From: Carallia brachiata
Taxonomy: Eukaryota > Streptophyta > Magnoliopsida > Malpighiales > Rhizophoraceae
DNA: 64,000 bases
Direction of reading: 5' to 3'
Assembly (NCBI GenBank): GCA_021464245.1
Contig: JADCRB010000016.1
Location: forward strand, 5,139,250 to 5,203,249
Below the pieces are notes generated by a model. It had not been told where the DNA came from. It did no database searches and saw only the letters and a list, made by a program, of their open reading frames with translations. Numbering within the stretch: position 1 is the first letter of the stretch; each line of letters begins with the position of its first letter. Shown piece by piece: positions 48,206-58,762 of the stretch. Position numbers and translations under genes: made by a program.

Positions 48206-50681
48206 ATGGTCTACATGAATGGGTGCCTGTATTTCCATCATGGTAGGGTCTTCAATAGTGACCCATCAATTAACTATTCAGGGGTTAATATGGATGCCTT
48301 TCTTGTTGAAGTAGATGGATTATACTATTAGAATTTCTTGAGGAGGTGATAAAGGATTTAGGTTATCCTAACTTTAAGGATATATATTATAAAGTTCTTG
48401 GGGAGAATGACAAAGCAGGAAAGAGTTGGAAGGTTTTAGAAGAAAGTGATAGAGCTATGATAGAAATTGGAGAAATAATTCTCAAGTATAAAATGGTTGA
48501 CCTTTATGTCATACACAATAAGGATGATGCAACAATCCACAAGAATGAAGGTAGTAAAAGAGATGAGCATGCTGATAGTGAGTCAGTGCAGTGTGGAGGC
48601 AATCCTAAAGCCACTGAACAAGCTAGTGAAGGACATATAAGAATTCATTTGAATGATATTAATGATGAATTTCTAGACAACATTGATTGGGATGAAATAG
48701 AAATTATTCTTGAAGTTTGACAGAGAAGCAAATCAACTAGGCAAGCCAACCAAGAAAGCTCAAAGTGTAACAACAAAGAGCTTCCTAATAGTCATAACAA
48801 CAATGATGCTCATAATAGTGCACAATACCCAAGAGAGTCAAATAACCCTAACCCCACTCATGAAGATGACAAAAAAGAAGAAGAAAAATTTTACAGGGGC
48901 ACAATGAGGGTTGCTAAGTTGTCAGATGATGGTGACTCAACACTAGAAAAGGCTAGGGAGAATTTGGTTCTGAACTGATGCAAAAAACAATGGCAGAGCA
49001 GATTCAACAATAGAAGGGCACGCAGGAATGCAGGGCCAATACCAATATAAAATGGAATTCTTTGATGATGATGACAATTCAACTGATTACCTTGACACTA
49101 ATGAGTATGGAAGATATGAAACTAGTGATAGTAAAGAAAATGATACTGTAGTGAGGATGAAGGCCAGATTTTCTATCCACAATCTTGCAGTTGAGAAACT
49201 AGAGCTAGAGTTGTCAATGTTATTTGAAGACATTGGAGCCTTCAAAGCTGTTTTGGTGAGATATTCTTTGAAGTAAAGGATTGACTTCATTTACACCAAA
49301 AATTGTAAGGAGTATGTGCGGGTAGTTTGCAAGAAACCATTGTGCCCGTGAAAGATTTCGGTTCTATATGTGAAGAAACTTAATTGTTTTCAAGTAAAGA
49401 CATTGGTGTCAGACCATGATTGCAATCCTACCTTCAAGAATAGTAGAGTCTCAATAGCATGGTTCGCAGCCAATCTATTCAAAGGCATGGCTTCCATTGG
49501 CAATATGTGCTTGGAGGAAATCAAGAAGATTCTGAAGAAGCAATTACGAATAGAGGTACATCATTGCAAGTTTCTAAGAGCAATGCAATTAGTTGTTGAT
49601 CAACTTCAAGGAAATACAACCAAAGAATATACCAAGCTTTGGGACTATGCAGCAGAGCTTGTAAGAAGCAATCTTGGCTAACAGTGATTATTCAACCCAT
49701 TGTTCTTGCACTAGGAATAGGGATACCAAAGTTTGATAGAGTGTATATTGACTTTGATTGTTGTAAGATAGGGTTTAAGGTTCGGTATAGGCAACTCATA
49801 GGTCTAGATGGTTGTTTTCTGAAGGGAGTTGCAAAAGGAGAAATATTGGCTGCTATAAGAAGGGATGCCAATAATCAAATATATCTGACAGTATGGGCAA
49901 TGGTTGTTGTTGAGTCAACCGAGACTTGGACCTGGTTTATTAAACTTCTTAAAAAGGATTTGGGCATAACAACTAAGCTGTCCATACTGTATCCACCCAT
50001 TAATTTACATTTTGCCATTTCTTTTATAGGGTTTGGTGAATGCCATTAACACTTACCTACTAAACGCAAAATGTATGGGAGGCACAAGTTTGCAAACAAG
50101 AGGAAAAGGCATAAAAGATTAAAACTGCATAGGCTCTTCTGGGATTGAGTGAAGTCCTCAAATGAAATTGAATTCAACTTGAGCATGGCTGAATTGAAAG
50201 AGGAAGACTCTAATGCTCATGCTACCATGAATGAAAAGGAGAAACCGCACTGGTGTAAGACATACTTTAACCCAGATTTGAAACTGGACAGTGTGGACAA
50301 TAATCTTTGTGAAGCCTTTAATGGGAAAATAGTTTTTGCAAAATCAAAGGTCATTATTACTATGCTTGAGGAAATCAAAATATATATTATGAGAAGATTG
50401 AAAAAAAAATAGAGATTTGGTACAAAGATGGAATATGGATATTGGCCCTATGATCAAAAGGAAGTTAAGGGAAAATATGAAAGAAAGTGGTAATTGTGGG
50501 GTTGAGTAGAATGGTAGTAAGGGTTTTAAGGTTAAGCATTATAAAAAAAAAATATTGTCAAACTAGATGGGATGACTTTTTTATAGGGTTTGGTAGTTGA
50601 GTGGGATTTCATCTGCATATGCTTTGTGTGCCTTAGAGTTGTAGGGTGAAGATCCAATGCCTTATATTTCATATTGGTAAA
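48206..50681 (+). pseudogene. MURA-like (MuDR) transposase, 5' part
   Basis: In family order, an N-terminal PB1-like plant MULE domain (GCLYFHHGRVF, then after a frameshift KDLGYPNFKDIYYKV and KYKMVDLYVIH), an acidic linker, the DNA-binding region (FEDIGAFKAVLVRYSLK, then YVRVVCKKPLC), the TFKNSRVSIAWFAA and TKLWDYAAEL segments, and the start of the DDE core with QLIGLDGCFLKG and a VVVESTETWTWF segment. The usual second catalytic-Asp segment (SDQQKG type) is missing before GLVNAI, and several stops and frameshifts break the gene. The SWIM zinc region near 50600-50680 reads GISSAYALCALEL, stop, GEDPMPYISYW, with expected Cys and His ligands replaced. The copia element enters directly after this. 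Confidence 0.85.
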
Positions 50682-50942
50682 TGTAGAAGAAAGAATATTG
50701 GGGATAATACCTCACTTCAGATTGATTATTTTCTGTACATATGATGTTGTACATATATAAGACAAGAAGGGTATTCTAGATATGGTTAGAATCCCCTAAT
50801 TATAGATCATAATCATAGCAGATTATTCTAGCAGAATATACACACTAATTATACAAGATTATACACTAATTTAGGGAGATATTCTAGGATACAGATTTTA
50901 GGAAAAATCTAAGGAGAGATTTTAGGAGCATATATTTCAACA
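50682..50942 (-). repeat. 3' LTR of the copia element
   Basis: In element orientation it starts TGTTGAAATATATGCTCC and ends TTCTTCTACA. The outer edge is next to the target duplication GTAAA. Confidence 0.95.
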
Positions 50943-50953
50943 CTCCCCCTCAA
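50943..50953 (-). other. Polypurine tract
   Basis: Minus strand TTGAGGGGGAG directly upstream of the 3' LTR; it primes plus-strand DNA synthesis in this family. Confidence 0.9.
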
Positions 50954-51480
50954 GCTGGTGAGTGGATATTTTCCATTCCCAGCTTGTTCGTGATACTCTG
51001 AAATCTTGGAGCAGGTAATCCTTTGGTCAAAAAATCTTCTAGCTGGTTTGTGGTTGACACATATGATGCTGTAATTAAACCGTTATCCAATTTCTCCTTG
51101 ATGAAATGTCTGCCAATTTCGATATGTTTGGTTCTATCATGCTGAACAGGATTATGAGCTATACTGATGGCTGACTTATTGTCACAATACAGTCTCATTA
51201 GACCACTCATCCAAACTCTCAATTCATTGAGTATGATTCTTAGCCATAGTAGCTCACAAACTCATTGTACCATGGCTCGAAATTCTGCTTCAGCACTAGA
51301 TCTAGCTACTACATTTTTATTTTTTGCTCCTACAAGTCGCTAGATTACCTGCAATTAAGGTATAATACCATATAGTAGATTTTCTATCAGTCAAGGACTC
51401 AGCATAATCAGCATCAGTGTAACCTTCTACTATTAGGTTTTTTCCCTTTTTGAACAATATTCCCTTTCTAAGAGTGGACT
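50950..51480 (-). pseudogene. copia RNase H
   Basis: Carries the family's YTDADYAESLTDRKST segment, then LYCDNKSAISIAHNPVQHDR, TKHIEIGRHFIKEKL and the QLEDFLTKGLP end (normally xADxLTKxLP). A frame break separates 51317 from 51222. RNase H removes the RNA strand during reverse transcription. It is the C-terminal end of pol, and its stop is 7 bases from the 3' LTR. Confidence 0.85.
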
Positions 51481-51489
51481 TGAAATATC

Positions 51490-52390
51490 TCAAATTCTTT
51501 GAACTGCCTGCCAATGTTTCTCTGTTGGGTCATGCATAAATTGACTGACTATACTCACTGCATAAGCTATATCAAGCCGTGTATGTGAGAGATAGATCAA
51601 TCTTCCCACTAACCTCTGATAGCTTCCCTTGTCAACTGGTCTTCCTTCGTCTTCTCGACCAATTTTGTGATTTTGGTCTATAGGCGTGTTTAGGGGCTTG
51701 CTTCCAAGATTACCAGTTTCTTTGAGAAGGTCTAGTATATACTTTCTTTGAGAGACAAATATTCCATTTTTAGAATATGCCACTTCTATTCCAAGAAAGT
51801 ATTTTAATTTGCCCAATTCTTTGATTTCAAACTATTTAGCAAGTTGAGCCTTAAGTTCCTTTCTTCCTCCTTATCATTCCCAGTAATGATAATCTCATCG
51901 ACATATACTAGCAGTACAGTGAATTTTCTGTTTCCAGAATGCTTTATAAAAAGAGTATGATCTCCTTGACTTTGCTTGTAACCAAACTTTAACATTGCCT
52001 TTGTGAACCTTCCAAACCAAGCCCTTGGGGACTGTTTGAAGCCATATAATGCCTTCTTCAATTTACAGACTTTATCAAAGCCAAGTTTTTTATTAAATCC
52101 TGGTGGTAGCTCCATATATACCTCTTCTTCTAACTCTCCATGTAGAAAAGCATTCTTTACATCAAATTGTTGAAGTTCCCATTCAAAATGAGCTGCCAAC
52201 GACAAAAGGGATTCTGACAGTGTTCATTTTTGCCACTGGTGCAAAGGTCTTTTGATAATCAACTCCATATGTCTGTGTGCATCCCTTTGCAACTAACCTA
52301 GCCTTGTATCTTTCAAGGGTTTCATCAGCTTTGAACTTCACTGTGTAAACCCATTTACATCTTACAATCTTCCTATCTTTAGGTCAACTC
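51490..52390 (-). pseudogene. copia reverse transcriptase
   Basis: From the N-terminal side: CKWVYTVKFKADETLERYK, ARLVAKGCTQTYGVDYQKTF, APVAKMNTVR, then a frameshift near 52205, FDVKNAFLHGELEEEVYM, ALYGFKQSPRAWF, and the catalytic region LLVYVDEIIITGND. The active site, normally YVDD, reads YVDE: the codon at 51894-51896 (plus coordinates) is GAG in sense. A second frame break lies near 51810, before GKLKYFLGIEV. The domain is nearly complete in length but dead. Confidence 0.9.
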
Positions 52391-52399
52391 ACGATGCTC

Positions 52400-53464
52400 C
52401 AAGTATCATTTTTCTCCAGGGCATTCATCTCTTCTCTTATTGCTTGTGCCCAATTCCTATCTCGTAAAGCATCTTCCACTATTTTTGGAGTTTCAATTGA
52501 GTTCAAGGTCGAGACGAAGGCCTTGTGTTTAGATGAAAATCTATGGGAGAAGGAAAAATTGGATATGCAGTGTTGTGTGCATTTTCGGGTCCTTTTCTTA
52601 TGGCTATAGGAAGGTGGAGATCAGTTTCTGCATCAGGTGGATTATCATGCAAAATATGTTGGTTAGTATCACCCAACAAATCAAAGGATGTGATAGCATT
52701 ACCTGCTCACGTGGGAATCATGGCCTTGCCTTAGACTTGATGTTGGTTGTACCTTCTTGGAATCTTGTTTCATAGCTTTTGGTGAAGATGTGTCCTGCAC
52801 TGGTAAAGGTTGATTGTCTTGGCTTATTATTGGGATTGGCTTGGATGTCTGTCTCCTTGAATATTGCTTAAATGGCTTGGAAGGAGGATCATATTTAGGA
52901 ATGGCAAATTCAATTGTGACAATGGGCTAAGAGTGCATAATAGGCTGACAAACAGGATCTATCTCTTATAGAGACAACCTTGGTTCTAATTCATCCAACT
53001 CATTTTCAAGAGCAATTTTAGGTTGCATAGGTGGCTCCTCAATTTCAGAAAAATTTGTGAGTGATTTCAAAAAGTTTAGTGATCTAGAATGACACTCATT
53101 TCCATTAGATTCACCAATTTTCTCCCCCTGAAGTGAGTGCTGGGACAATTTGAAATAAGGCTCTACTTTATGAAAAGTTACATCAAAGGAGATGAAAAAC
53201 TTTTTGGAGATGGGGTCATAGCACTTGTAGCCTTTTTGGGTTGAAGATTACCCTATAAAAACACATTTTCTAGCCCTAGGGTCTAGTTTTGTGCGACATG
53301 TTTTGTAGATATGCAGGTTTGCTACACAACAAAAACTTTTGAAGGAAGAGCTTGATGTAAACTAAAATCTGGAAAAAAAATGAGATAATGTGTGAAGAGG
53401 AGTTTTATTGTTTAAGATTCGAGATAGAAGGCGATTTATAAGGTATGTAGCAGTTAGGACTGCT
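52400..53464 (-). pseudogene. copia integrase C-terminus and linker
   Basis: Poorly conserved, stop-rich minus-strand sequence linking integrase to RT. Recognisable pieces are RKCVFIG near 53260 and YDPISKKFFISFDVTF near 53200, as in the GKR/GNxx end of copia integrases. The acidic linker ORF at 52966-53148 follows. Plus-strand ORFs here (52394-52775) are shadows. Confidence 0.65.
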
Positions 53465-54024
53465 TCACCCCAAAAGAATGAGGCACGTGTGATTGATATA
53501 AGAGAGCACGAGTAACTTTAAAAGATATCTATTTTTACGCTCAACAACCCCATTTTGTTGAGGTGTATCAACACATGAAGATTCATGAATGATTCCTTCA
53601 GTTTGGGAGAAAGATGAGAGTGTTTTATTGAAATAATCTGTGGCATTGTCCATTCGTACTCTCTTAATCTTTTTACTAAATTGAGTAAAAATCATTTTAT
53701 GAAACTGAGGAAGTAAAAAACTGACTTAAGATTTTTCTTTCATGAGAAATACCCAAGTTACTCGTGTGCAATCATCAATAAAAGATATGAACCAGCTGGC
53801 ACCACTAATATTAGGAACTCTAGTTGGACCCCGAATATCAGAGTGAATCAAAGAAAAAGGTGCATTGCATCTAATTGATTTCAAAGGAAATGAAGAACGA
53901 TGATGTTTTGCTAATTGACAAACATCACAATTGAAATCTGAAATAGAAACATTTTTAAATAGTGAAGGAAACATGCTCTTCAAAAGCAAGAAAGGTGGAT
54001 GTCCTAGACATAAATGGTGTGCCC
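53465..54024 (-). pseudogene. copia integrase core
   Basis: In order: the HHCC region (HHLCLGHPP after a frameshift near 54010, then CDVCQLAKHHR), the first catalytic Asp in LIHSDIRGPTRVP, FIDDCTRVTWVFLMK, a stop near 53726, then the second Asp in VRMDNATDY and the Glu region TPQQNGVVERKNRYLL. These are the D,D,E residues of retroviral-type integrases. The ligands and catalytic residues are mostly kept, but the frame is broken. Confidence 0.85.
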
Positions 54025-54747
54025 AGACCTTGGTTTTATTGGAAGAACTAGATTGAGACAGAAGTAGTTGCTGCTTGTCATCCTATTGCCTCGTAAGTCT
54101 TCCAAGTGGTACTGCCCATCTTGTTCTTTAGCAAATCCAATCATCTTCCTCGAGGTAGGGTCCTGCAATACACAATGAGTGTCAAAGAAAGTGATTTTAC
54201 AGCCAAGGTCCTTTGTAATTTTGTGAACAGATAAAAGGTTTGTGGACAATTTGGGTATATGTAGAGCATTTTTTAAGGATATGGAAGGTGTTGGGTGAAT
54301 ACTTCCCTCTCCAGCAATGGTAATGGGTGATCCATCTGCTACTGTAATATTTCGATTCCCTAGGATAGGCTTATAAGATGAAAAAATGGTGGGGTTACAG
54401 GTCATGTGATCAGTTGCCCCTGAATCAATGACCCATGAACTCAAATGAGTAGTGCTTAATGCTTTAGGAGTTTCAATTAAAAGACACACACCAACTTGAG
54501 TTAGAGAACAAGTTCCCGAAGAATTGTTCAGTGAATCAAGTAAGCTCCAAAGCTTTGCAACCTCTTTAGAGTTCAGTACACTCTTGACACCAATTTCTTC
54601 TCGAGTTGTGTTATCTTGAACGGACAGGTTTGCTTGGCCATGTGAGCTACTTTTAAAAACTCCACTGCGAGCCAACACTTTTTCCTTTCCATGCAACTTG
54701 AAACAATTATCTCTTATATGTCGAGATTTTTTCAATAGGTGCACCAC
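54025..54747 (-). pseudogene. copia gag end, zinc knuckle and protease
   Basis: An open frame of about 240 codons. It starts within the zinc knuckle (KKSRHIRDNCFKLHGKE; the preceding WCTY is one frame away, showing a frameshift near 54733). The aspartic protease active site is WVIDSGATDHMT near 54405-54440. Downstream, NITVADGSPITIAGEGSI and LPIKPRSGH fit the protease-to-integrase junction of copia polyproteins. Confidence 0.85.
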
Positions 54748-55554
54748 AAATTCTCTTTATTTGGTTGCCTTGTGGGATCAATTCTAGAGCTATTTCCATG
54801 TTATCAGAGTTTGTCTCCTTGATTTTTTCGAGAAAGTAGCAGTGGTTGATTCCCTTACTTGTGAGTCCAACATCACACCTCTTCGGCTTTCCTCAGCTCA
54901 CACTATGGAGAAAATCTCACGAATAGAGGGCATAGGGTCTTTCCCAAGGACTTGGACTCTAATCTGATCATATTCTGGATTCAAGCCAACCAAAAATTCA
55001 AATATCCTGTCATGTTCAAGCACTCCTTGGAAGTGTTGAATGTCCGCTTGACATCTCATTTGAACATCTCGATAGTGATCAATTTCCAGCCATAATCCAG
55101 TCATCCGATTATAGTAATCAGTAACTGCCATGCTCCCTTGTTTGGTTGACATCACCTGCACCTTCAATTCATATGCTAGGGCAAGATCTTTCTTCTTAGA
55201 ATAAGTTTCTTGCAAGGTTTCCCAAATAGCTTTTGCTGTTGGAAGAAACATTAAGTTGCGTGAAATTTCAGGTTTCATACAGCTCCATAACCAAGACATG
55301 ATCATAGAGACCTCCTCATCCCAAGCTGGAAACTTAGGATCTTCCTTTTGTAGAGAGGTGCCAGTCAAATGGCTAATTTTTCCATGCCCTTTGAGAAAGG
55401 TTTGGATAACCTACCTCCATTGTAGGTAGTTTGTCCCATCAAAACGGTATGAAAGATTCATACCCTGAAGTTCACCATTCAATACATTTGAGGAAGTATT
55501 AGTGGTTGTTGGCCCACTAGAGGTTGATGATGAGTCAAAGGAGATGGTAGACAT
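54748..55554 (-). pseudogene. copia gag
   Basis: The first ATG of the family-like start is at 55554 (MSTISFDSSSTSS). It is followed by LSYRFDGTNYLQWR, an in-frame TAG, and then the UBN2-type core (AWDEEVSMIMSWLWSCMKPE, AKAIWETLQETYSKK, YYNRMTGLWLEIDHY, FEFLVGLNPEYDQIRVQVLG). The open segment from 55368 begins with TTG, so it is not a separate gene. Gag forms the particle in which the element RNA is copied. The early stop means no full gag is made. Confidence 0.85.
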
Positions 55555-55664
55555 GATTTAATCTTTGGCAATAAAGGCCAAAAAAGTTTTTATGAAAGAA
55601 AGGAGCTTGTAAAAAGCAAACGGCAATGAAGGCCAAAATAAAGAAGTAATATGCCTAAAAGAGA

Positions 55665-55677
55665 GGCTCTGATACCA
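55665..55677 (-). other. Primer-binding site of the copia element
   Basis: Minus strand TGGTATCAGAGCC, a perfect match to the plant initiator-tRNA-Met 3' end complement, immediately inside the 5' LTR. Confidence 0.95.
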
Positions 55678-55938
55678 TGTAAAAGAAAGAATATTAGGGA
55701 TAATAACTCACTTTAGATTGATTATTTTCTGTACATATGATGTTGTACATGTATAAGACAAGAAGAGTATTCTAGATATGGTTAGAATCCCCTAATTATA
55801 GATCCTAATTATAGCAGATTATTCTAGCAGAATATACACACTAATTATACAAGATTATACACTGATTTAGGGAGATATTCTAGGATACAGATTTTAGGAA
55901 AGATCAAAGGAGAGATTTTAGGAGCATATATTTCAACA
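55678..55938 (-). repeat. 5' LTR of the copia element
   Basis: 261 bp, TG..CA, about 96% identical to the 3' LTR by eye. Right edge followed by the target duplication GTAAA (55939-55943). Confidence 0.95.
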
Positions 55939-55943
55939 GTAAA

Positions 55944-56780
55944 AAATGCCCAAATCTATTACTACATACACTTATATAATGTAGTCAATGCATGGGAAAA
56001 GGTCCTGGCTAGTGATTGGTAAGAAGACATATGTGAGGAGTCAAGTGAAGATGAGAAGAAAGGAATAGGAGAAGTCAAAAACTACTGTGACTAGAATGTC
56101 TAGTAAGGGTGATTTGTAAAAGGTGCACGAAGCTAGGGCATAATCCCAGAACATATCCAGAAAAAAAGAAGGCTCGGGAAGGTAATAATGCAACTGAAGT
56201 AGCTACTGATGGGGAGCAAGGAATAAAGAACTATGATGTTGCACAAGTTGGCAATGGTGGGGAGCAAGCTGGAGTTGAACAGCAACCTACGAACTGATTA
56301 AAGAGATTGCACCACCACCAATACAAGTGCCATGTGAAGCTGCACCAGTTTTTACAGTAAATCATGTATGACATATATAATTTACATTTGATACGCTAAC
56401 TTACCTTTGTTGTTGTAACATATTACCTAATGTAAAACTTTTGTAAGCTAAAAGGTAAGGTTGTGAGCAAACTTTCTGCTGCAAAACTTAAGCCGAAGAG
56501 GCTAGCTATGAAAGATTTTGTAAAACCTTCTGCTACAAAACATAAACCTTCTAAAGCTCCAAAGCAAGGTCAGCCGAAGAAGGATGTTGGAAAAGCTGTT
56601 ACTGCCCATAAGGTGAGTATTAGTCATAAGTTATGAATAAAAATCATGGTAAATATTTGAAATCATTTATATGTTTGTAATGTAGCAAAATGAGTTGTCC
56701 CCAAAAACTTCTACTTCTACAAATAAGAAACACAATCAAAGGAAGAAGAAAATAATTGAGGAAAATGTTGGTTAGTAAGG
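55944..56780 (+). pseudogene. MURA-like transposase, 3' part
   Basis: Continues the MULE transposase after the copia insertion. KCPN then LLLHTL matches the segment after YISYW. A C-terminal zinc knuckle, ICKRCTKLGHNPRTYP, lies at about 56112-56160, with the last zinc-binding Cys replaced by Tyr. A Lys/Ala/Pro-rich tail follows (56449-56612). A possible intron (GTGAGT at 56613, AG at 56684-56685) leads to a last exon, NELSPKTSTSTNKKHNQRKK, with a stop at 56773-56775. Confidence 0.75.
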
Positions 56781-57860
56781 ATCTCACAAAAGCAAATGCA
56801 ACACCTGAAGTCCATACTGTGCCACCTTCTGCATCTCTAACAGCAACAAAGATAATAAGTTTAAATAATTTGGATGGCATACCATTAACTAAGCTTTTTC
56901 CTCATATAATAAATGTATTCTCCATGTCCCATAGTCCAAGATTTAGTCATAGTGCATAAGAAAGGCAGGCTCAATCGATTGATGACTCTCTTATTCCTAT
57001 CCAAGAGAGTCAAACAATTAATTCCAACTCCTATAACTTTAAACAATTGGATGCTTAGTTGAAGGACATACCCACTTAATACCTAGGTCAAGCTATATTG
57101 TAATTACATTCCAACAATTGCTGGTAGGCTTCAATTTTATTAACAATTGTTGGTTTTGTATATTGCCTTTGCTATGGTTGTTTCCAAATAATTAAATTCA
57201 TAACCTCTTTGTTCCCATAGTCAAAGTGAAGCAAATAAGACAACAATTAAAAGTAAAAGGAAAAATAGAGGTTGAAGGTCCTAAAGATTCTGAGCATGGT
57301 TGTATTTTTGTTTTTGTAATGCTTGTGTTAATTGCCTTTGTTCGCATGTGGCCTAGTTGTTGTTAGTGGCCAATTCTTTTGCTTTTGTATAGGTCATACG
57401 CTATTTTTAAATTACTGGTAATAGTTTATAATATATAGGGAGAGCACAATGAGCTTTTCATGCAGCCTAAATTAGACATTTCTTTTGTATTTTCTTGTGG
57501 CCAAACTTAGAGCTTATTTTGTATAATCAACAAACTTCACAGTTACTTTATTGCAATAAGAAATGCTGAAATGCTATAGGTTCTTCTTTCACTGTTAATG
57601 AACATTTGCATTTCAAGCAAAATGTGCAAATAATTTCTACTTAGGATACAGATCGTAAACAGGATGTTGGATGCTCTTCAAAGTACAATTTCATTTCATT
57701 TTATTTTTTAACAGTAACAGGTAGCACAAAACATTATCAATTACAACTTTTAATAGTAAGTCAGCTTAAATTTCTACAGTGCATAAACTGCAATTATAAC
57801 AAGATCAAAAGATAATTTTAACTGAAACAGCTATCATTACAATACAAACAACAACACTAA
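56781..57860. other. MULE interior between the two convergent genes
   Basis: AT-rich, no supportable gene; the likely 3' untranslated regions and intergenic part of the element. A lysine-rich piece near 57225-57280 (KQIRQQLKVKGKIEVEGPK) could be another tail exon. Confidence 0.4.
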
Positions 57861-58031
57861 CAAAGTCCACTTAATTGGTTCCTCTGACAGCACTTTACTT
57901 TACAACCCAACTAACTATAACCACTACAAAAGTAATAAACACAACAACCACAAATCTAAGCAACATTATCTCCCTTTTACACCGTGCCTTCTCCTTTTCC
58001 ATACTGCTCATTCTCTTTAGCAATACAGGGA

Positions 58032-58310
58032 TTATTTGCTTTGATCTATCATACATTGGAAGACGAATCCAATGGAAGGTTCAACATCCTTCATCTTGCT
58101 GTACAAACTCGTTGCCAAAGAAAAAAACAAAAACAACAATATTATTATGAACATACACTTCTCCGTTGACCGACCTGAAAATAGACATTCGAATTTAGCT
58201 TCACCACTTACCTTTAAATGCCCACAGGAAACAAACCTTCTCCCAGGTTTTAGATCCATCCATGCTATGCGCAATACTGCTTCTTTGCCACATTGACAGG
58301 TCATCTTCAT
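58032..58310 (-). CDS. GRF-type zinc-finger protein frame inside the MULE
   Basis: An intact 92-codon frame from ATG at 58310. Residues 5-42 have the GRF zinc-finger plan: CQCGK (Cys5, Cys7), RIAWMDLKPGRRF (PGRRF at 22-26), Cys29, and FECLFSG (Cys42). A hydrophobic run follows (MFIIILLFLFFSLATSL, about 53-69), as in the many small plant GRF proteins with a C-terminal membrane-like or coiled-coil tail. GRF fingers bind single-stranded nucleic acid in characterised proteins. The usual aromatic W after the last Cys is absent, and the C-terminus looks altered. It reads inward from the right terminal repeat, opposite to the transposase. Whether it is expressed is unknown. Confidence 0.65.
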   Translation of the reverse strand: MKMTCQCGKEAVLRIAWMDLKPGRRFVSCGHLKVSGEAKFECLFSGRSTEKCMFIIILLFLFFSLATSLYSKMKDVEPSIGFVFQCMIDQSK

Positions 58311-58524
58311 ATTGCTTTGGGTTTCTCTTACAAGATTGTTCCAGCTGATGGATTTGGGTTTACAAGGATTACAAGATCAGGGTTCATTGTTTTCAAAAGA
58401 TAAAGGAGAGAAGACAAATGAGAGGAGCGATTGAGACAATAAGGGAAAGTTTAATAATGATTGCGTCAGACTTTTCCTTTCAACTTTTTTTTTCTTTTTT
58501 ACTTTTCACTTACACAAGTTTACG

Positions 58525-58762
58525 TATTTTGACAGTATTATGCAATTTTAAAAGTTATTTCACGATTTTTAATGATTTTATGCAATATCAAAATATTTTA
58601 ATGTGGTCAAATACATTTTCTAACTGCCAAACTCTAATCCATTGGGTGTAAGACTCAATTGAAATGGAACCATTAACATTCAGGACTAAAATGAAATCAG
58701 ACTAACGTTTAAGACTAAATTGCAATTTTGGCAAATGTATAAGACTAACTTTATGCTTATCC
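58525..58762 (-). repeat. Right terminal inverted repeat of the MULE
   Basis: Its reverse complement starts GGATAAGCATAAAGTTAGTC and follows the left repeat for about 230 bp with scattered differences. It lies about 215 bp upstream of the GRF frame's ATG, so it could serve as that gene's promoter, as in MuDR. Confidence 0.85.

Larger units (their letters stand above)
50682..55938 (-). mobile_element. Full-length Ty1/copia retrotransposon
   Basis: A 5,257-bp element with two 261-bp LTRs (TG..CA ends), a primer-binding site, a polypurine tract, and gag-protease-integrase-RT-RNase H in copia order on the minus strand. A perfect 5-bp target duplication, GTAAA, lies at 50677-50681 and 55939-55943. 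By eye the LTRs differ at about 11 of 261 positions (roughly 96% identical). It is a moderately recent insertion, but the coding region already has stops and frameshifts and cannot make all its proteins. It sits within the SWIM-region exon of the MULE transposase. Confidence 0.95.
47041..58762 (+). mobile_element. Large Mutator-like element (split by a copia element)
   Basis: Bounded by terminal inverted repeats of about 230 bp (47041-47270 and 58525-58762). After removing the nested copia, the element is about 6.46 kb. It carries a MURA-type transposase pseudogene reading inward from the left and a GRF zinc-finger frame reading inward from the right. The flanks match the a/b joint of the array at 35800-35880, which serves as the empty site. 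A 9-bp target duplication is expected but no longer legible (flanks ATTAGACAA and CTACGATAT). The element is old: its ends, coding frames and flanks are all diverged. Confidence 0.8.

Noticed and set aside
52394..52775. Three overlapping plus-strand ORFs inside the copia element
   Set aside because: Antisense to the pol polyprotein; no independent motif.
55366..55368. Gag start at the Met called at 55368
   Set aside because: The codon there is TTG. Homology continues upstream to an ATG at 55554 with one in-frame stop between, so 55368 is not the native start.
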